Source of the DNA: Streptomyces deccanensis
Lineage (GTDB): Bacteria; Actinomycetota; Actinomycetes; Streptomycetales; Streptomycetaceae
Assembly: GCF_022385335.1 (NCBI RefSeq)
Contig: NZ_CP092431.1
Location: 3,162,001-3,226,000, forward strand
Length of the DNA stretch: 64,000 nt
Reading direction: 5' to 3'
The notes under the pieces are model-generated. The model saw only the letters and a list, made by a program, of their open reading frames with translations, ran no database searches and was not told where the DNA came from. Position 1 is the stretch's first letter. Every line of letters starts with the position of its first letter. Shown here one piece after another: positions 1-8,232 of this stretch. Both the position numbers and the translations under genes were made by a program.

Positions 1-387
1 CAGGTCGGTCTCGCCTCGTTGGCTGCGGAGCAGGGCCGCGCGGAGGCGGTCCTCCGGGATGAGGATGTCGCCGTGGATGCCGGTGACGGCGTGGAAGATG
101 CCGAGTTCGGGGGTGCAGCTGTAGCGCTCGCCCTCGGCGGTGGCGCAGGGCTCGGCGGTGACCTCGAAGCGCAGGAGGTGCCAGCCGCGCAGGGCGGACG
201 CGAGCTTGGAGGCGGTGCCGGCCTGGCCCTGCCAGGAGAACTCGGAGCGCCAGGTGCCCGGGGCGGCCGGCTGCCGGATCCAGTCGAGGTTCACGCGGGT
301 CCCGAGGACACCGGCGACGGCCCACTCGACGTGCGGGCACAGCGCACGCGGCGCGGAGTGCACGTACAGGACTCCACGTGTCGTCAC
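1..387 (-). CDS. DUF3145 family protein, 5' part (runs off the left edge)
   Basis: The first 129 codons are visible and the 3' end is outside the window. Translation from GTG 387 begins VTTRGVLYVHSAPRALCPH, which I recognise as the typical N-terminus of the actinobacterial DUF3145 family, whose function is unknown. GTG 387 is chosen because GGAGG lies 6-11 nt ahead of it; an in-frame ATG at 411 precedes that site. There is no signal peptide or membrane segment, so the protein is probably cytoplasmic. In Streptomyces this family sits beside the fab (fatty acid synthesis) cluster, which would lie outside the window. That placement is recalled knowledge and is not visible here. Confidence 0.85.
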   Translation of the reverse strand, partial: MTTRGVLYVHSAPRALCPHVEWAVAGVLGTRVNLDWIRQPAAPGTWRSEFSWQGQAGTASKLASALRGWHLLRFEVTAEPCATAEGERYSCTPELGIFHAVTGIHGDILIPEDRLRAALLRSQRGETDL

Positions 388-665
388 CGGGGCCTCCACA
401 GAGCAGGGCATCTTGTTCGTTCGACGGATCGGCAGTGGCAGGGCGGCCACGTGGCGAGGCTACCGTGTGGCGGGGCAAGGAGTGTGACGTACCGTCGGAG
501 CCGACGCCAGGACGCGGCGCTCTTTCACCCAGGGGGACGCGTGTGCGGTACGGAACAGTTGCACCTTTCGCCGCAGCGTTCTCGTAGGTCTCCCGTGTCG
601 GGAACTCCCGCGCGTTGTCATGGGTGGGAACTTGCACGTGTAGGACCGACCGAGGGGACCAGGGG

Positions 666-1562
666 ATGCGGAAGCGACGCCACCGTTCGAGGGCGGTGTG
701 GGGCGCGGTCTCGGCGGCGTTCCTGCTGGCCGTGACCGGGTGCGACGCCACCGGTGGGGACTCCCCCGGCCCCGAGGGGACGGGTCCGCGTGCCGCGTCG
801 CCGAAGCCCACGCCCGCCTGGGACAGCACCCCCGAGTCGCTGGTCGCCGTGGGTGACTCCATCACCCGGGGCTTCGACGCGTGCAAGGTCCTCTCCGACT
901 GTCCCGAGGTGTCCTGGGCGACCGGCACCGACGCCTCGGTCGACAGTCTCGCCGTACGGCTGCTGGGCCGCTCCGGCGCGCTGCGGCACAGCTGGAACTA
1001 CGCGGTCACGGGGGCCCGGATGGCCGATCTGCCGCAGCAGATGGCCAGGGCGGCGACCCGGAAGCCCGAGTTGGTCACGGTGATGGTCGGCGCGAACGAC
1101 GCGTGCCGCGCGACCGTCGACGCCATGACGCCGGTCGCCGACTTCCGCGCGGACTTCGAGGACTCGATGGCGACGCTGCGGGACGCGCTGCCCAAGGCGC
1201 AGGTGTTCGTGGCGAGCGTGCCCGATCTGAAGCGGCTGTGGTCCGCGGGCCGCACCAGCCCGGTCGGCAAGCAGGTGTGGAAGCTGGGCATCTGCCCGTC
1301 CATGCTGGCCGACCCGGACGCCCTCACCACGGCGGCCGGGGAGCGGCGCGACACCGTCCAGGACCGGGTGGAGGCGTACAACGACGTGCTGCGCGAGGTC
1401 TGCGAGAAGGACCGCCACTGCCGGTACGACGGGGACGCCGTCTTCGACTACCGCTTCGGGCAGGCCCAGCTCAGCCAGTGGGACTGGTTCCACCCGAGCG
1501 TGAACGGGCAGGCGCGGCTGGCGGAGATCGCGTACCGGATCGTCAGCGCCAAGGAGTCGTGA
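666..1562 (+). CDS. secreted SGNH/GDSL hydrolase lipoprotein
   Basis: Predicted 298-aa lipoprotein esterase acting on the outer face of the membrane; substrate unknown. ATG 666 follows AGGGGA (653-658). The N-terminus is basic, then hydrophobic, and ends in a lipobox AVTGC with acceptor Cys26. SGNH landmarks are visible: block I GDSITRGFD (Ser65), block III VGAND (Asn144), and a C-terminal DWFHPSVNG holding the Asp-His pair. An in-frame start at 615 was rejected because it precedes the ribosome binding site. The gene stands alone, and galM follows 49 nt later on the same strand, possibly co-transcribed. Confidence 0.87.
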   Translation: MRKRRHRSRAVWGAVSAAFLLAVTGCDATGGDSPGPEGTGPRAASPKPTPAWDSTPESLVAVGDSITRGFDACKVLSDCPEVSWATGTDASVDSLAVRLLGRSGALRHSWNYAVTGARMADLPQQMARAATRKPELVTVMVGANDACRATVDAMTPVADFRADFEDSMATLRDALPKAQVFVASVPDLKRLWSAGRTSPVGKQVWKLGICPSMLADPDALTTAAGERRDTVQDRVEAYNDVLREVCEKDRHCRYDGDAVFDYRFGQAQLSQWDWFHPSVNGQARLAEIAYRIVSAKES

Positions 1563-1611
1563 CCGAGGGTTCCGTCGTGGCCCCGGATTCCCGTGACCTA
1601 GGGTTTCGCTC

Positions 1612-2601
1612 ATGAGCGAACTTTTCGGCACACTTTCCGACGGCACGCCGGTGCACCGGTGGACGCTGGAGCGGGGCGGCACGCGGGTGCGCATCCTGAC
1701 GTACGGCGGGATCGTGCAGTCCGTGGAGGTGCCCGACCGGGACGGGCGGACGGCCGACGTGGTGCTGGGGTTCGCCGACCTCGACGGGTATCTGCGCCAT
1801 CAGGGGCCGTTCTTCGGGGCGCTCATCGGCCGGTACGCCAATCGGATCGCCGGCGGGCGGTTCACCCTCGACGGTCAGGTGTACGAGCTGGCGCGCAACA
1901 ACCCGCCGAACTCCTTGCACGGCGGGCCGCTCGGCTTCGACAAGCGGGTGTGGGAGGCGGAGGGCGTCGCGGACGGGGCCGGCGTGCGGCTGACGCGGGT
2001 GAGCCCGGACGGGGAGGAGGGCTTCCCGGGGCGGCTGGAGGTCTCCGCCACGTACACGCTGGAGGAGGACGGGGGCGCGCTGCGGATCGCGTACGAGGCG
2101 GTCACGGACGCGCCGACCGTGGTGAACCTGACCAACCACTCGTACTGGAACCTCGCGGGGGCCGGCTCCGGGAGCGCCGGTGGGCATGAGCTGCGGATCG
2201 ACGCGTCGCGGGTGACGCGGGTGGACGCGGACCTCATTCCGACCGGTGAGTTGGCGGAGGTCGAGGGGACCCGGTTCGACTTCCGTTCGGCACGGAAGGT
2301 GGGGAGTGGGTACGACCACAACTTCGTGCTGGACAAGGGGGTTACGAGCGGTGCGGAGGTCGTTGCCGAGTTGGGGGAGGCAGGGTCTGGGCGGGTGTTG
2401 AGTGTGGCCACGACCGAGCCCGGGATGCAGCTTTATACGGCGGATCATCTGGAGGGGGCGTACGGGCCCGGGGATGGGGTCGCGCTGGAGACGCAGCACT
2501 TTCCGGACTCGCCGAACCGGCCGCGGTTTCCGAGTACGGAGTTGCGGCCGGGCGGCGTTTATCGGTCGGAGACGGTTTTTGGGTTCGGGGTGCGTGCGTA
2601 G
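1612..2601 (+). CDS. galM: aldose 1-epimerase (mutarotase)
   Basis: Interconverts alpha and beta anomers of aldohexoses before they enter catabolism; cytoplasmic. Length is 329 aa, normal for GalM. Conserved residues are seen: NSLHGG with His103, NLTNHSYWN with general-acid His176, and LETQHFPDSPN with general-base Glu293. The Shine-Dalgarno site is weak. A paralogue lies at 35236-36279 and shares the opening pattern ELFG-LxDGTxVHRW. A beta-glucosidase gene is convergent 70 nt downstream, so this copy may serve glucose released by that enzyme (inference). A copy of a dispersed repeat fills the short gap to that gene. Confidence 0.93.
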   Translation: MSELFGTLSDGTPVHRWTLERGGTRVRILTYGGIVQSVEVPDRDGRTADVVLGFADLDGYLRHQGPFFGALIGRYANRIAGGRFTLDGQVYELARNNPPNSLHGGPLGFDKRVWEAEGVADGAGVRLTRVSPDGEEGFPGRLEVSATYTLEEDGGALRIAYEAVTDAPTVVNLTNHSYWNLAGAGSGSAGGHELRIDASRVTRVDADLIPTGELAEVEGTRFDFRSARKVGSGYDHNFVLDKGVTSGAEVVAELGEAGSGRVLSVATTEPGMQLYTADHLEGAYGPGDGVALETQHFPDSPNRPRFPSTELRPGGVYRSETVFGFGVRA

Positions 2602-2610
2602 GTGTGTCGG

Positions 2611-2653
2611 GTGCGGGTTCGTGGGGGCTGGTCGCGCAGTTCCCCGCGCCCCT
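2611..2653 (+). repeat. dispersed intergenic repeat, copy 1
   Basis: Contains GTGCGGGT followed by the core GCGCAGTTCCCCGCGCC. The core 20-mer spans 2634-2653. It lies between the convergent galM and GH3 genes. The same core recurs at 8212, 53923, 58599, 58672 (inverted) and 62867. Confidence 0.85.
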
Positions 2654-2670
2654 GAAAGCCTGGGGTTGCC

Positions 2671-5133
2671 CTACGCCTGGATCGGTGCCGTAAGGCGGCG
2701 GTCGGCCAGGGAGCGGCCTGCCTCCAGGTCGTACGAACCTTCCACCCGTGCCCATGAGTTGGTGCTCTCGTCCCAGATCTCGAAAGCGCGGCGTGGGAGT
2801 TGGATGGTGGCCTCCGCCGTTTCTCCCGGGGACGCCTCCACCGTGGCGAAGCCCGCGAGCCAGCGGGTCGGGCGGGTGGGGTCCGGGGTCGTGGGGGCCA
2901 GGTAGAGCTGGATGGTCTCGCGGCCCTCGCGCGAGCCGGTGTTGCGGACGCGGACCGTCGCTGTCGTGCCGGTGACGTCGAGGGACTCGTACGTCCAGTC
3001 GGTGTAGCCGAGGCCGTGGCCGAAGGGGTACGTGGGGGTCCTGCTCTCCTTGTTCCAGGCGCGGTAGCCGATGAACACGTCCTCGTCGTAGGTGAGTTCG
3101 CCGGAGGTGGGGGTGACCTGGGTGACCGGGGCCTCGGACAGGGTGCCCCAGGTGGTGGGGAGGCGGCCTCCGGGTTCGTGGGTGCCGGTGAGGATGTCGG
3201 CGAGGGCGGCGCCGCCCTCCTGGCCGGGGAACCAGGTGAGGAGGACGGCGGCCACGTCGTCGCGCCACGGGAGTTCGACCGGGGAGCCCGCGTTGACGAC
3301 CACGATCGTGGCGGGGTTGGCGGCGGCCACCGCGCGGACCAGGTCGTCCTGGCGGCCGGGGAGGCGGAGGTCCTTGCGGTCGAAGCCCTCGGACTCGACG
3401 CGCTCGGTGGTGGCGACCACGACGACGGCGGTGTCGGCGGCGCGGGCGGCCTCGACGGCCTCGGCGATCAGGTCGTCGGGGTCGCGCTGCGGGCCCTGGT
3501 GGCAGAGGGTGAAGGCGAGCATCGTGATCGGGGCGTCGGCGGCGAGTTCCACGACATGGGTGAGGGAGACCTGCACCGGGGTGCCCTCGGTCAGTTCGAC
3601 CTGGGCCAGCGGGACGGGGGCGCCGAAGAACGACACGAAGGGGTCGTCCGTGTCGGTGGTCCGGACACCGTCGAAGTGCGTGGTGCCGTCGACGGTGAGG
3701 GTGTAGGCGCCGAGGCCCTTGATGCCGAAGGTGTGGGTGCCGGTCTCGCGCGGGACGAAGGTGCCGGTCACCTCGACGGTGTGCAGGGTGGTGTGGGTGA
3801 CGCCGTCGGGGAGGTCCGAGCCCATCCACTGGATGTGGCCGTTGGGCGAGGAGCGGGTGCCGATGACCGTGCCGGAGGCGTCGCGGCAGACGGCTTCGAG
3901 GGTGAACCCCTTGTCGGCGACGCCCAGTTCCTCGTTGGGGTCCGCGCCGACGGCGTACGTCAGCGTGCCCTCGGGGAGGGCGGCGGTGAGGCCGTCGAGC
4001 GGGGAGACGATGTGGTCGGGGAAGACGGTGGCCGAGCCGCCGCCGAGGACCCGGGCGTCGCGGGCCGCGGCGCCGATGAGGGCGACCGTCGAGCCCGGCC
4101 GGAGCGGGAGGGCGGCCTGGCCGTCCGAGGCCTCGTTGCGGACGAGGACGAAGGAGCGGCGGGCGATCTCGCGGGCCAGGGCGTCGCCGTCGACGGGGGC
4201 GGGGAGTTCGGTGACGACCGGGTCGGCGCCTTCGAGGATGCCGACGCGGGCGGCCAGCAGCAGCACGCGGCGGACCGCCTCGTCGAGTTCGGCCTCGGTG
4301 ACCTCGCCGGCGCGGACGGCGGCGGCCAGGGCCTCGCCGTAGACGGTGACCGGGCCGGGCATGGCGACGTCGAGGCCGCCGGTCAGGGCGGCGGTCGTGG
4401 AGCGGGCGGCGAGCCAGTCGGAGACGTTGAAGCCGTCGAAGCCCCACTCGCCGCGCAGGACCTCGTTCACCAGGTAGCGGTGCTCGCTCATCGTGGTGCC
4501 GTTGACGGTGTTGTAGGCGGTCATGATGCCCCAGGGGTGGGCGTTCGCCACGATCGCCTCGAACGGGGCCAGGTACAGCTCGCGCAGGGCGCGTTCGGAG
4601 ACCAGGTTGTTCACGGTGAAGCGGTCGGTCTCGGCGTCGTTGGCGACGAAGTGCTTGACCGTGGTGCCGACGCCGCCGGACTGCACGCCCGCCACATAGC
4701 CCGAGCCGATCTCGCCGGTGAGGTAGGGGTCCTCGCTGTACGCCTCGAAGTGGCGGCCGCCCAGCGGGGAGCGGTGCAGGTTGACCGTGGGGGCGAGGAG
4801 GACGTGGACGCCCTTGCGGCGGGCCTCCTGGGCCAGCAACACCCCGGCGCGGCGGGCGAGTTCGGGGTCCCAGGTGGCGGCGAGGGCGGTCGGGGAGGGC
4901 AGCGCGACTGAGGGGTCCTCGGCGGTCCAGCGCACTCCCCGTACGCCGATGGGGCCGTCGGACATGACGAGGGAGGCGAGACCGATCTCGGGGAGCTCGG
5001 GCAGCGTCCACATGTCCTGGCCGGCGAGGAGCCTCGCCTTGGCGTCGATGTCCAGCCTGGCGAGGGCCTTCTCCACGGCCGCCGCGCGGGCCTCGTCGGC
5101 CGGGGTGGGGTGGGTGCCCGGGGTTGCCGCCAT
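2671..5133 (-). CDS. glycoside hydrolase family 3 beta-glucosidase with PA14 insert
   Basis: Hydrolyses terminal beta-linked glucose or xylose from oligosaccharides. Length is 820 aa without a signal peptide, so it is probably intracellular and works on imported oligomers. Visible domains: N-terminal GH3 TIM barrel with KHFVAND (residues 160-166) and nucleophile Asp239 in FNVSDW; alpha/beta sandwich; a PA14-type insert around residues 400-540; and a C-terminal Fn3-like domain (about 735-805). Starts at ATG 5133. The gene is divergent from a TetR regulator at 5266, with a palindrome between them, so local repression is likely. Stop TAG is 17 nt from a dispersed repeat. The exact substrate cannot be read from sequence. 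Confidence 0.93.
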   Translation of the reverse strand: MAATPGTHPTPADEARAAAVEKALARLDIDAKARLLAGQDMWTLPELPEIGLASLVMSDGPIGVRGVRWTAEDPSVALPSPTALAATWDPELARRAGVLLAQEARRKGVHVLLAPTVNLHRSPLGGRHFEAYSEDPYLTGEIGSGYVAGVQSGGVGTTVKHFVANDAETDRFTVNNLVSERALRELYLAPFEAIVANAHPWGIMTAYNTVNGTTMSEHRYLVNEVLRGEWGFDGFNVSDWLAARSTTAALTGGLDVAMPGPVTVYGEALAAAVRAGEVTEAELDEAVRRVLLLAARVGILEGADPVVTELPAPVDGDALAREIARRSFVLVRNEASDGQAALPLRPGSTVALIGAAARDARVLGGGSATVFPDHIVSPLDGLTAALPEGTLTYAVGADPNEELGVADKGFTLEAVCRDASGTVIGTRSSPNGHIQWMGSDLPDGVTHTTLHTVEVTGTFVPRETGTHTFGIKGLGAYTLTVDGTTHFDGVRTTDTDDPFVSFFGAPVPLAQVELTEGTPVQVSLTHVVELAADAPITMLAFTLCHQGPQRDPDDLIAEAVEAARAADTAVVVVATTERVESEGFDRKDLRLPGRQDDLVRAVAAANPATIVVVNAGSPVELPWRDDVAAVLLTWFPGQEGGAALADILTGTHEPGGRLPTTWGTLSEAPVTQVTPTSGELTYDEDVFIGYRAWNKESRTPTYPFGHGLGYTDWTYESLDVTGTTATVRVRNTGSREGRETIQLYLAPTTPDPTRPTRWLAGFATVEASPGETAEATIQLPRRAFEIWDESTNSWARVEGSYDLEAGRSLADRRLTAPIQA

Positions 5134-5185
5134 CGCGGTGCCTCCTCGTCGAGTCCGGTTACGTCTCCGTCATCGTGCACGCATT

Positions 5186-5203
5186 ACCTGTAGATCGGTA
5201 GGT
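5186..5203. promoter_or_regulatory. candidate TetR operator between GH3 and tetR genes
   Basis: ACCTGTAGATCGGTAGGT is an interrupted palindrome (ACCT-n3-GATC-n3-AGGT). It lies 53 nt upstream of the GH3 start and 63 nt upstream of the TetR start. Size and position fit a TetR-family operator controlling both directions. Binding is inferred. Confidence 0.5.
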
Positions 5204-5265
5204 TTCGTTATGGTGCCGTTATCTTTGGCGCGGTCGGGTGGGTCCGGATGCCGTACGGTGACGGC

Positions 5266-5844
5266 ATGAGCGGGACCAGTCGGACCAGGAGCGTCAGGGG
5301 CGAGGAGCGGCGCGCGGAGATCGTGCTGGCGGCGCTGGAGGTGATCGCCGAGCGCGGTTACCGGGGCGCGAGCATGGCCGCGGTCGCCGACCGCGTCGGG
5401 CTCACCCAGCAGGGGCTGCTGCACTACTTCCCCACCAAGGAGGCGCTGCTCGTCGCCGTCCTCAGGGAGCGGGACCGGTGGGACGCCGTGCCCGACAGCC
5501 CGCTGCGGCTCGATCTGCTGGGCTCGCTGGTCGAGTACAACGCGATGCGGCCCGGGATCGTGCAGACCTTCTCGGCGCTGCTCGGCGAGAGCGTCACCGA
5601 GGGGCATCCCGCGCGCGAGTTCTTCACCGAGCGGTACGGGCGGGTGCGGGGCTCCATGGCCGAGGTGCTGCGCGCCGAGTACGGCGACCGCCTCCCGAGC
5701 GGCCTCACACCGGAGCGCGCGGCCCCACTGCTGGTGGCCGTGATGGACGGCCTGCAGTACCAGTGGCTGCTGGACCCGGGCACCGTGGACATGCCGGGCG
5801 CGTTCCGGGACTTCCTTGCCCTGCTGGGCGAGGACGCCGGCTAG
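5266..5844 (+). CDS. TetR/AcrR family transcriptional regulator
   Basis: A 192-aa dimeric DNA-binding repressor. The N-terminal helix-turn-helix is clear: EVIAERGYRGASMAAVAD then GLTQQGLLHYFPTKEAL (about residues 24-60), followed by a ligand-binding helical domain. ATG 5266 gives the usual short basic arm (MSGTSRTRS); an ATG at 5248 is possible but less likely. Divergent from the GH3 beta-glucosidase, with a GATC-centred palindrome in the shared intergenic region. It probably represses that gene and itself in response to a sugar or glycoside. The ligand is unknown. Confidence 0.9.
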   Translation: MSGTSRTRSVRGEERRAEIVLAALEVIAERGYRGASMAAVADRVGLTQQGLLHYFPTKEALLVAVLRERDRWDAVPDSPLRLDLLGSLVEYNAMRPGIVQTFSALLGESVTEGHPAREFFTERYGRVRGSMAEVLRAEYGDRLPSGLTPERAAPLLVAVMDGLQYQWLLDPGTVDMPGAFRDFLALLGEDAG

Positions 5845-5954
5845 GGCCCGGTCGCCCAGGCGTCGGGCATGGCGCGCGCACCTTCCGTCACGGGATACTG
5901 CCGCCGTCCGGAGCGGCACCCCACGGCACGACCCTGACGGAAGGACCAACTCCC

Positions 5955-7250
5955 TTGGTTTCGCTGACGACTTACCGACGGGCACGCGGAGCGACGATCG
6001 GGCTGGCGGCGCTGTTCGCCGGGCTCTGCACCCCCGCCTCCGCCTCCGCGTCGCCCCCGGCAGCCGCGTCGGTCTCCTCGGCCGCGGCCCCCACCGTCGA
6101 GGAGCAGCGGCTCGATCGGGCCGTGCCGCAGGAGATCCTGCGGCGGTCCGGATTCGACACCGTGGCGGCGGAGTTCGCGCGGGCGCTGGACGGGGCGCGG
6201 TCGTACGCGCAGGCCGAGCGGATCGTCGTACGGCAGGGCGGGCGGCTGTGGACGCGGGCCGTGGACCGGGCGCAGGGGCGGGGCCCGGCGGGCGGTGATC
6301 TGAGCCGGGACGACGACCGGCCGCTGTACTGGGCGCGGTTGGGGATGACGCGGGAAGTGCGGGGCTTTGAGCCCTCGTTCGAGCTGAGCGAGCGGCAGAG
6401 GGCGCGGCTGCTGGACGAGTTGGAGACCTCGTCGCGCGGGCAGGACTCCCTGCGCTTTCCGCCCCGCGACAAGGGGATGAAGCGGGTCCTGGTCACCGGG
6501 TTCGACCCGTTCACACTGGACCGGGACATACGGATCTCCAACCCGTCCGGGGCGACGGCACTCGCCCTCGACGGGACGGTGATCCGCACCGCCGACGGGC
6601 CGGCCCGTGTCGAGACCGCCGTCTTCCCCGTCCGCTGGCAGGACTTCACGGACGGCACGGTCGAGCGCGCGCTGCGCGAGCGGTTGCCCCGCGTGGATCT
6701 CTTCGCGACCGTCAGCCAGGGCCGGGTGGGGCGTTTCGACATCGAGCGGACCAACGGGGCCTGGCGCGGCGGCTTCGCCGACAACGACAACGTAGGCCGC
6801 GCCGAGACCATCCCGGTCGGCGATCCCGCCACCCAGCCCCAGTGGACGGCCACGACCCTGCCGTACGCGGACATCGTCGCCGCGAACACCGGTCGCTTCC
6901 CCGTCTACGACAACAGGAGCGTGACCGAGATACCGGCGGGCGGCACGGTGGCGGTCGTCCGCCCGGACGGGCCGACGCCGGGCTCGACCGCGCGGGCCGG
7001 GGGCGGCGGCGACTACCTCTCCAACGAGATCGCCTACCGGGCGACGCTCCTGCGCGACCGGCTGGGGCTAGGCTCCACGCTGCCGGGCGGGCATGTGCAC
7101 ACGCCCGTCCTGCAGTTCGGGGCCGGCAACACCGACCCGGCGACGGGGGCGGTGACCGATCCCGAGTTCGTGCGCAACCGGCTGGACATCATCGCCCAGG
7201 TGCGGACGATCGTGTCGGTCGCCCTGGACGCCACGGCTCCCGGCGCCTGA
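5955..7250 (+). CDS. secreted pyroglutamyl-peptidase-like protein (C15 fold, catalytic Cys absent)
   Basis: A 431-aa protein with a signal peptide (AGLCTPASASAS). From about residue 176 it resembles pyroglutamyl peptidase I, which removes N-terminal pyroglutamate. Seen: VLVTGFDPF (fold start), DIERTN matching the family Glu region, DYLSNEIAYRATLL matching the Cys motif YVCNxxxY, and LPGGHVHTP holding the His. Ser stands where the nucleophilic Cys is expected, so activity is doubtful. The only sensible start is TTG 5955, with GGAAGGA at 5939-5945; the reading frame further upstream overlaps tetR. The N-terminal ~170 aa are not recognised. No operon partner. Confidence 0.72.
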   Translation: MVSLTTYRRARGATIGLAALFAGLCTPASASASPPAAASVSSAAAPTVEEQRLDRAVPQEILRRSGFDTVAAEFARALDGARSYAQAERIVVRQGGRLWTRAVDRAQGRGPAGGDLSRDDDRPLYWARLGMTREVRGFEPSFELSERQRARLLDELETSSRGQDSLRFPPRDKGMKRVLVTGFDPFTLDRDIRISNPSGATALALDGTVIRTADGPARVETAVFPVRWQDFTDGTVERALRERLPRVDLFATVSQGRVGRFDIERTNGAWRGGFADNDNVGRAETIPVGDPATQPQWTATTLPYADIVAANTGRFPVYDNRSVTEIPAGGTVAVVRPDGPTPGSTARAGGGGDYLSNEIAYRATLLRDRLGLGSTLPGGHVHTPVLQFGAGNTDPATGAVTDPEFVRNRLDIIAQVRTIVSVALDATAPGA

Positions 7251-7284
7251 GACCCTGACGGCCGCGCGGTGGCGCGACGCCCGG

Positions 7285-8133
7285 TCAGGCGCCGAGCCCG
7301 GGCTTGCGGAACATGGGCGGGGCCGGGTGGGCGGGGTGGCCGGCGGCGGGGACGCGGTTGCGCTCGTCCTCGCCGGTGGTCTCCTCGCCCAACAGGTCGC
7401 GGGCCATGAGGGTGGCGCCCGCGACCGCGCCCGGCATCAGGAAGACGGCGACGAACGGCACCAGGAAGGCGAGGCCGAGCGGGGTGCCGAAGCCCCAGAT
7501 CAGTGTCTTGCGGGAGCGCAGGAGGGCGAGGCGGTCGCGGAGTTCGACGCGGCGGCGCTGGAGGGCGACGGAGGTCAGTTCCTCGGTGAGGAAGAAGCCG
7601 GTGACGAAGAAGCCGATCACCGGGACGACCGTCTGGCCGATGAACGGGACGAAGCCGAGGGCGAAGAGCAGGACGGCCCAGACGAGCGCCCGTGCGAGGA
7701 CGCGGAGGCTGTCCCGGGCCGAGATCCACAGCTCCTGCCACAGCGGCAGGTGGGACTCCGGGGCGGTGCCGTCGGGTGAGACGTCCCGGTCGACCTTCTC
7801 CGAGAGGTTCTCGTAGAAGGGCTGGCCGATGAGGAGGGTCACGGCGGTGAAGGTGATGACCGCGAGGGCGAGGGCCAGGGCGAACAGGACGGCCGTGAGG
7901 AGGCCACGGAAGAGGCCCGGCCAGGGGCTGGACCAGTCGTCGGCGAACGGGGTGGCCCAGGTGACGAAGTCCGGGCCCCAGACGGCGAGGGCCACGAGGG
8001 CGGCTATGTAGAGGACCAGGGTGATGAGGCCCGGGAGCAGGCCGAAGCCGTACTGCTTCCCGTGCCTGGCCACCCAGCGTTGGCCCTGGACTAGGTACTG
8101 GAAACCCACCCTCAGATCGCGCATGGGGCGCAC
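7285..8133 (-). CDS. EI24 domain (CysZ-like) membrane protein
   Basis: A 282-aa integral membrane protein with the EI24/CysZ layout. It begins DLRVGFQYLVQGQRWVARHG, followed by hydrophobic segments at about residues 31-50, 75-102, 155-185 and 225-250. CysZ itself is a sulfate transporter in Enterobacteria, but actinobacterial EI24 proteins are largely uncharacterised and I assign no substrate. Start may be GTG 8133 or ATG 8124; neither has a strong Shine-Dalgarno. It is convergent with the pyroglutamyl-peptidase-like gene (34-nt gap). The SGNH gene lies upstream on the same strand, with a dispersed repeat between. Confidence 0.85.
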   Translation of the reverse strand: MRPMRDLRVGFQYLVQGQRWVARHGKQYGFGLLPGLITLVLYIAALVALAVWGPDFVTWATPFADDWSSPWPGLFRGLLTAVLFALALALAVITFTAVTLLIGQPFYENLSEKVDRDVSPDGTAPESHLPLWQELWISARDSLRVLARALVWAVLLFALGFVPFIGQTVVPVIGFFVTGFFLTEELTSVALQRRRVELRDRLALLRSRKTLIWGFGTPLGLAFLVPFVAVFLMPGAVAGATLMARDLLGEETTGEDERNRVPAAGHPAHPAPPMFRKPGLGA

Positions 8134-8200
8134 TTTATCGTTCGGGGCGTTTGCGCAGGAGAGCTCGGGGGGTGGGGTGCGCGGGCGACTGCGCGTTGTC

Positions 8201-8231
8201 TGTGGTTGCTCGCGCAGTTCCCCGCGCCCCT
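8201..8231 (+). repeat. dispersed intergenic repeat, copy 2
   Basis: Carries the conserved core GCGCAGTTCCCCGCGCC (20-mer at 8212-8231). It ends 1 nt from the TGA (8235-8233) of the minus-strand SGNH gene. It may act as a 3' hairpin for that gene. Confidence 0.85.
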
Positions 8232-8232
8232 T

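Noticed and set aside
2800..4911. Long open frame antisense to the GH3 gene (and others of this kind across the window)
   Set aside because: Composition is Gly/Ala/Val/Asp-rich with no domain, and it mirrors the third-position GC of the real gene. This is a common artefact in high-GC DNA.
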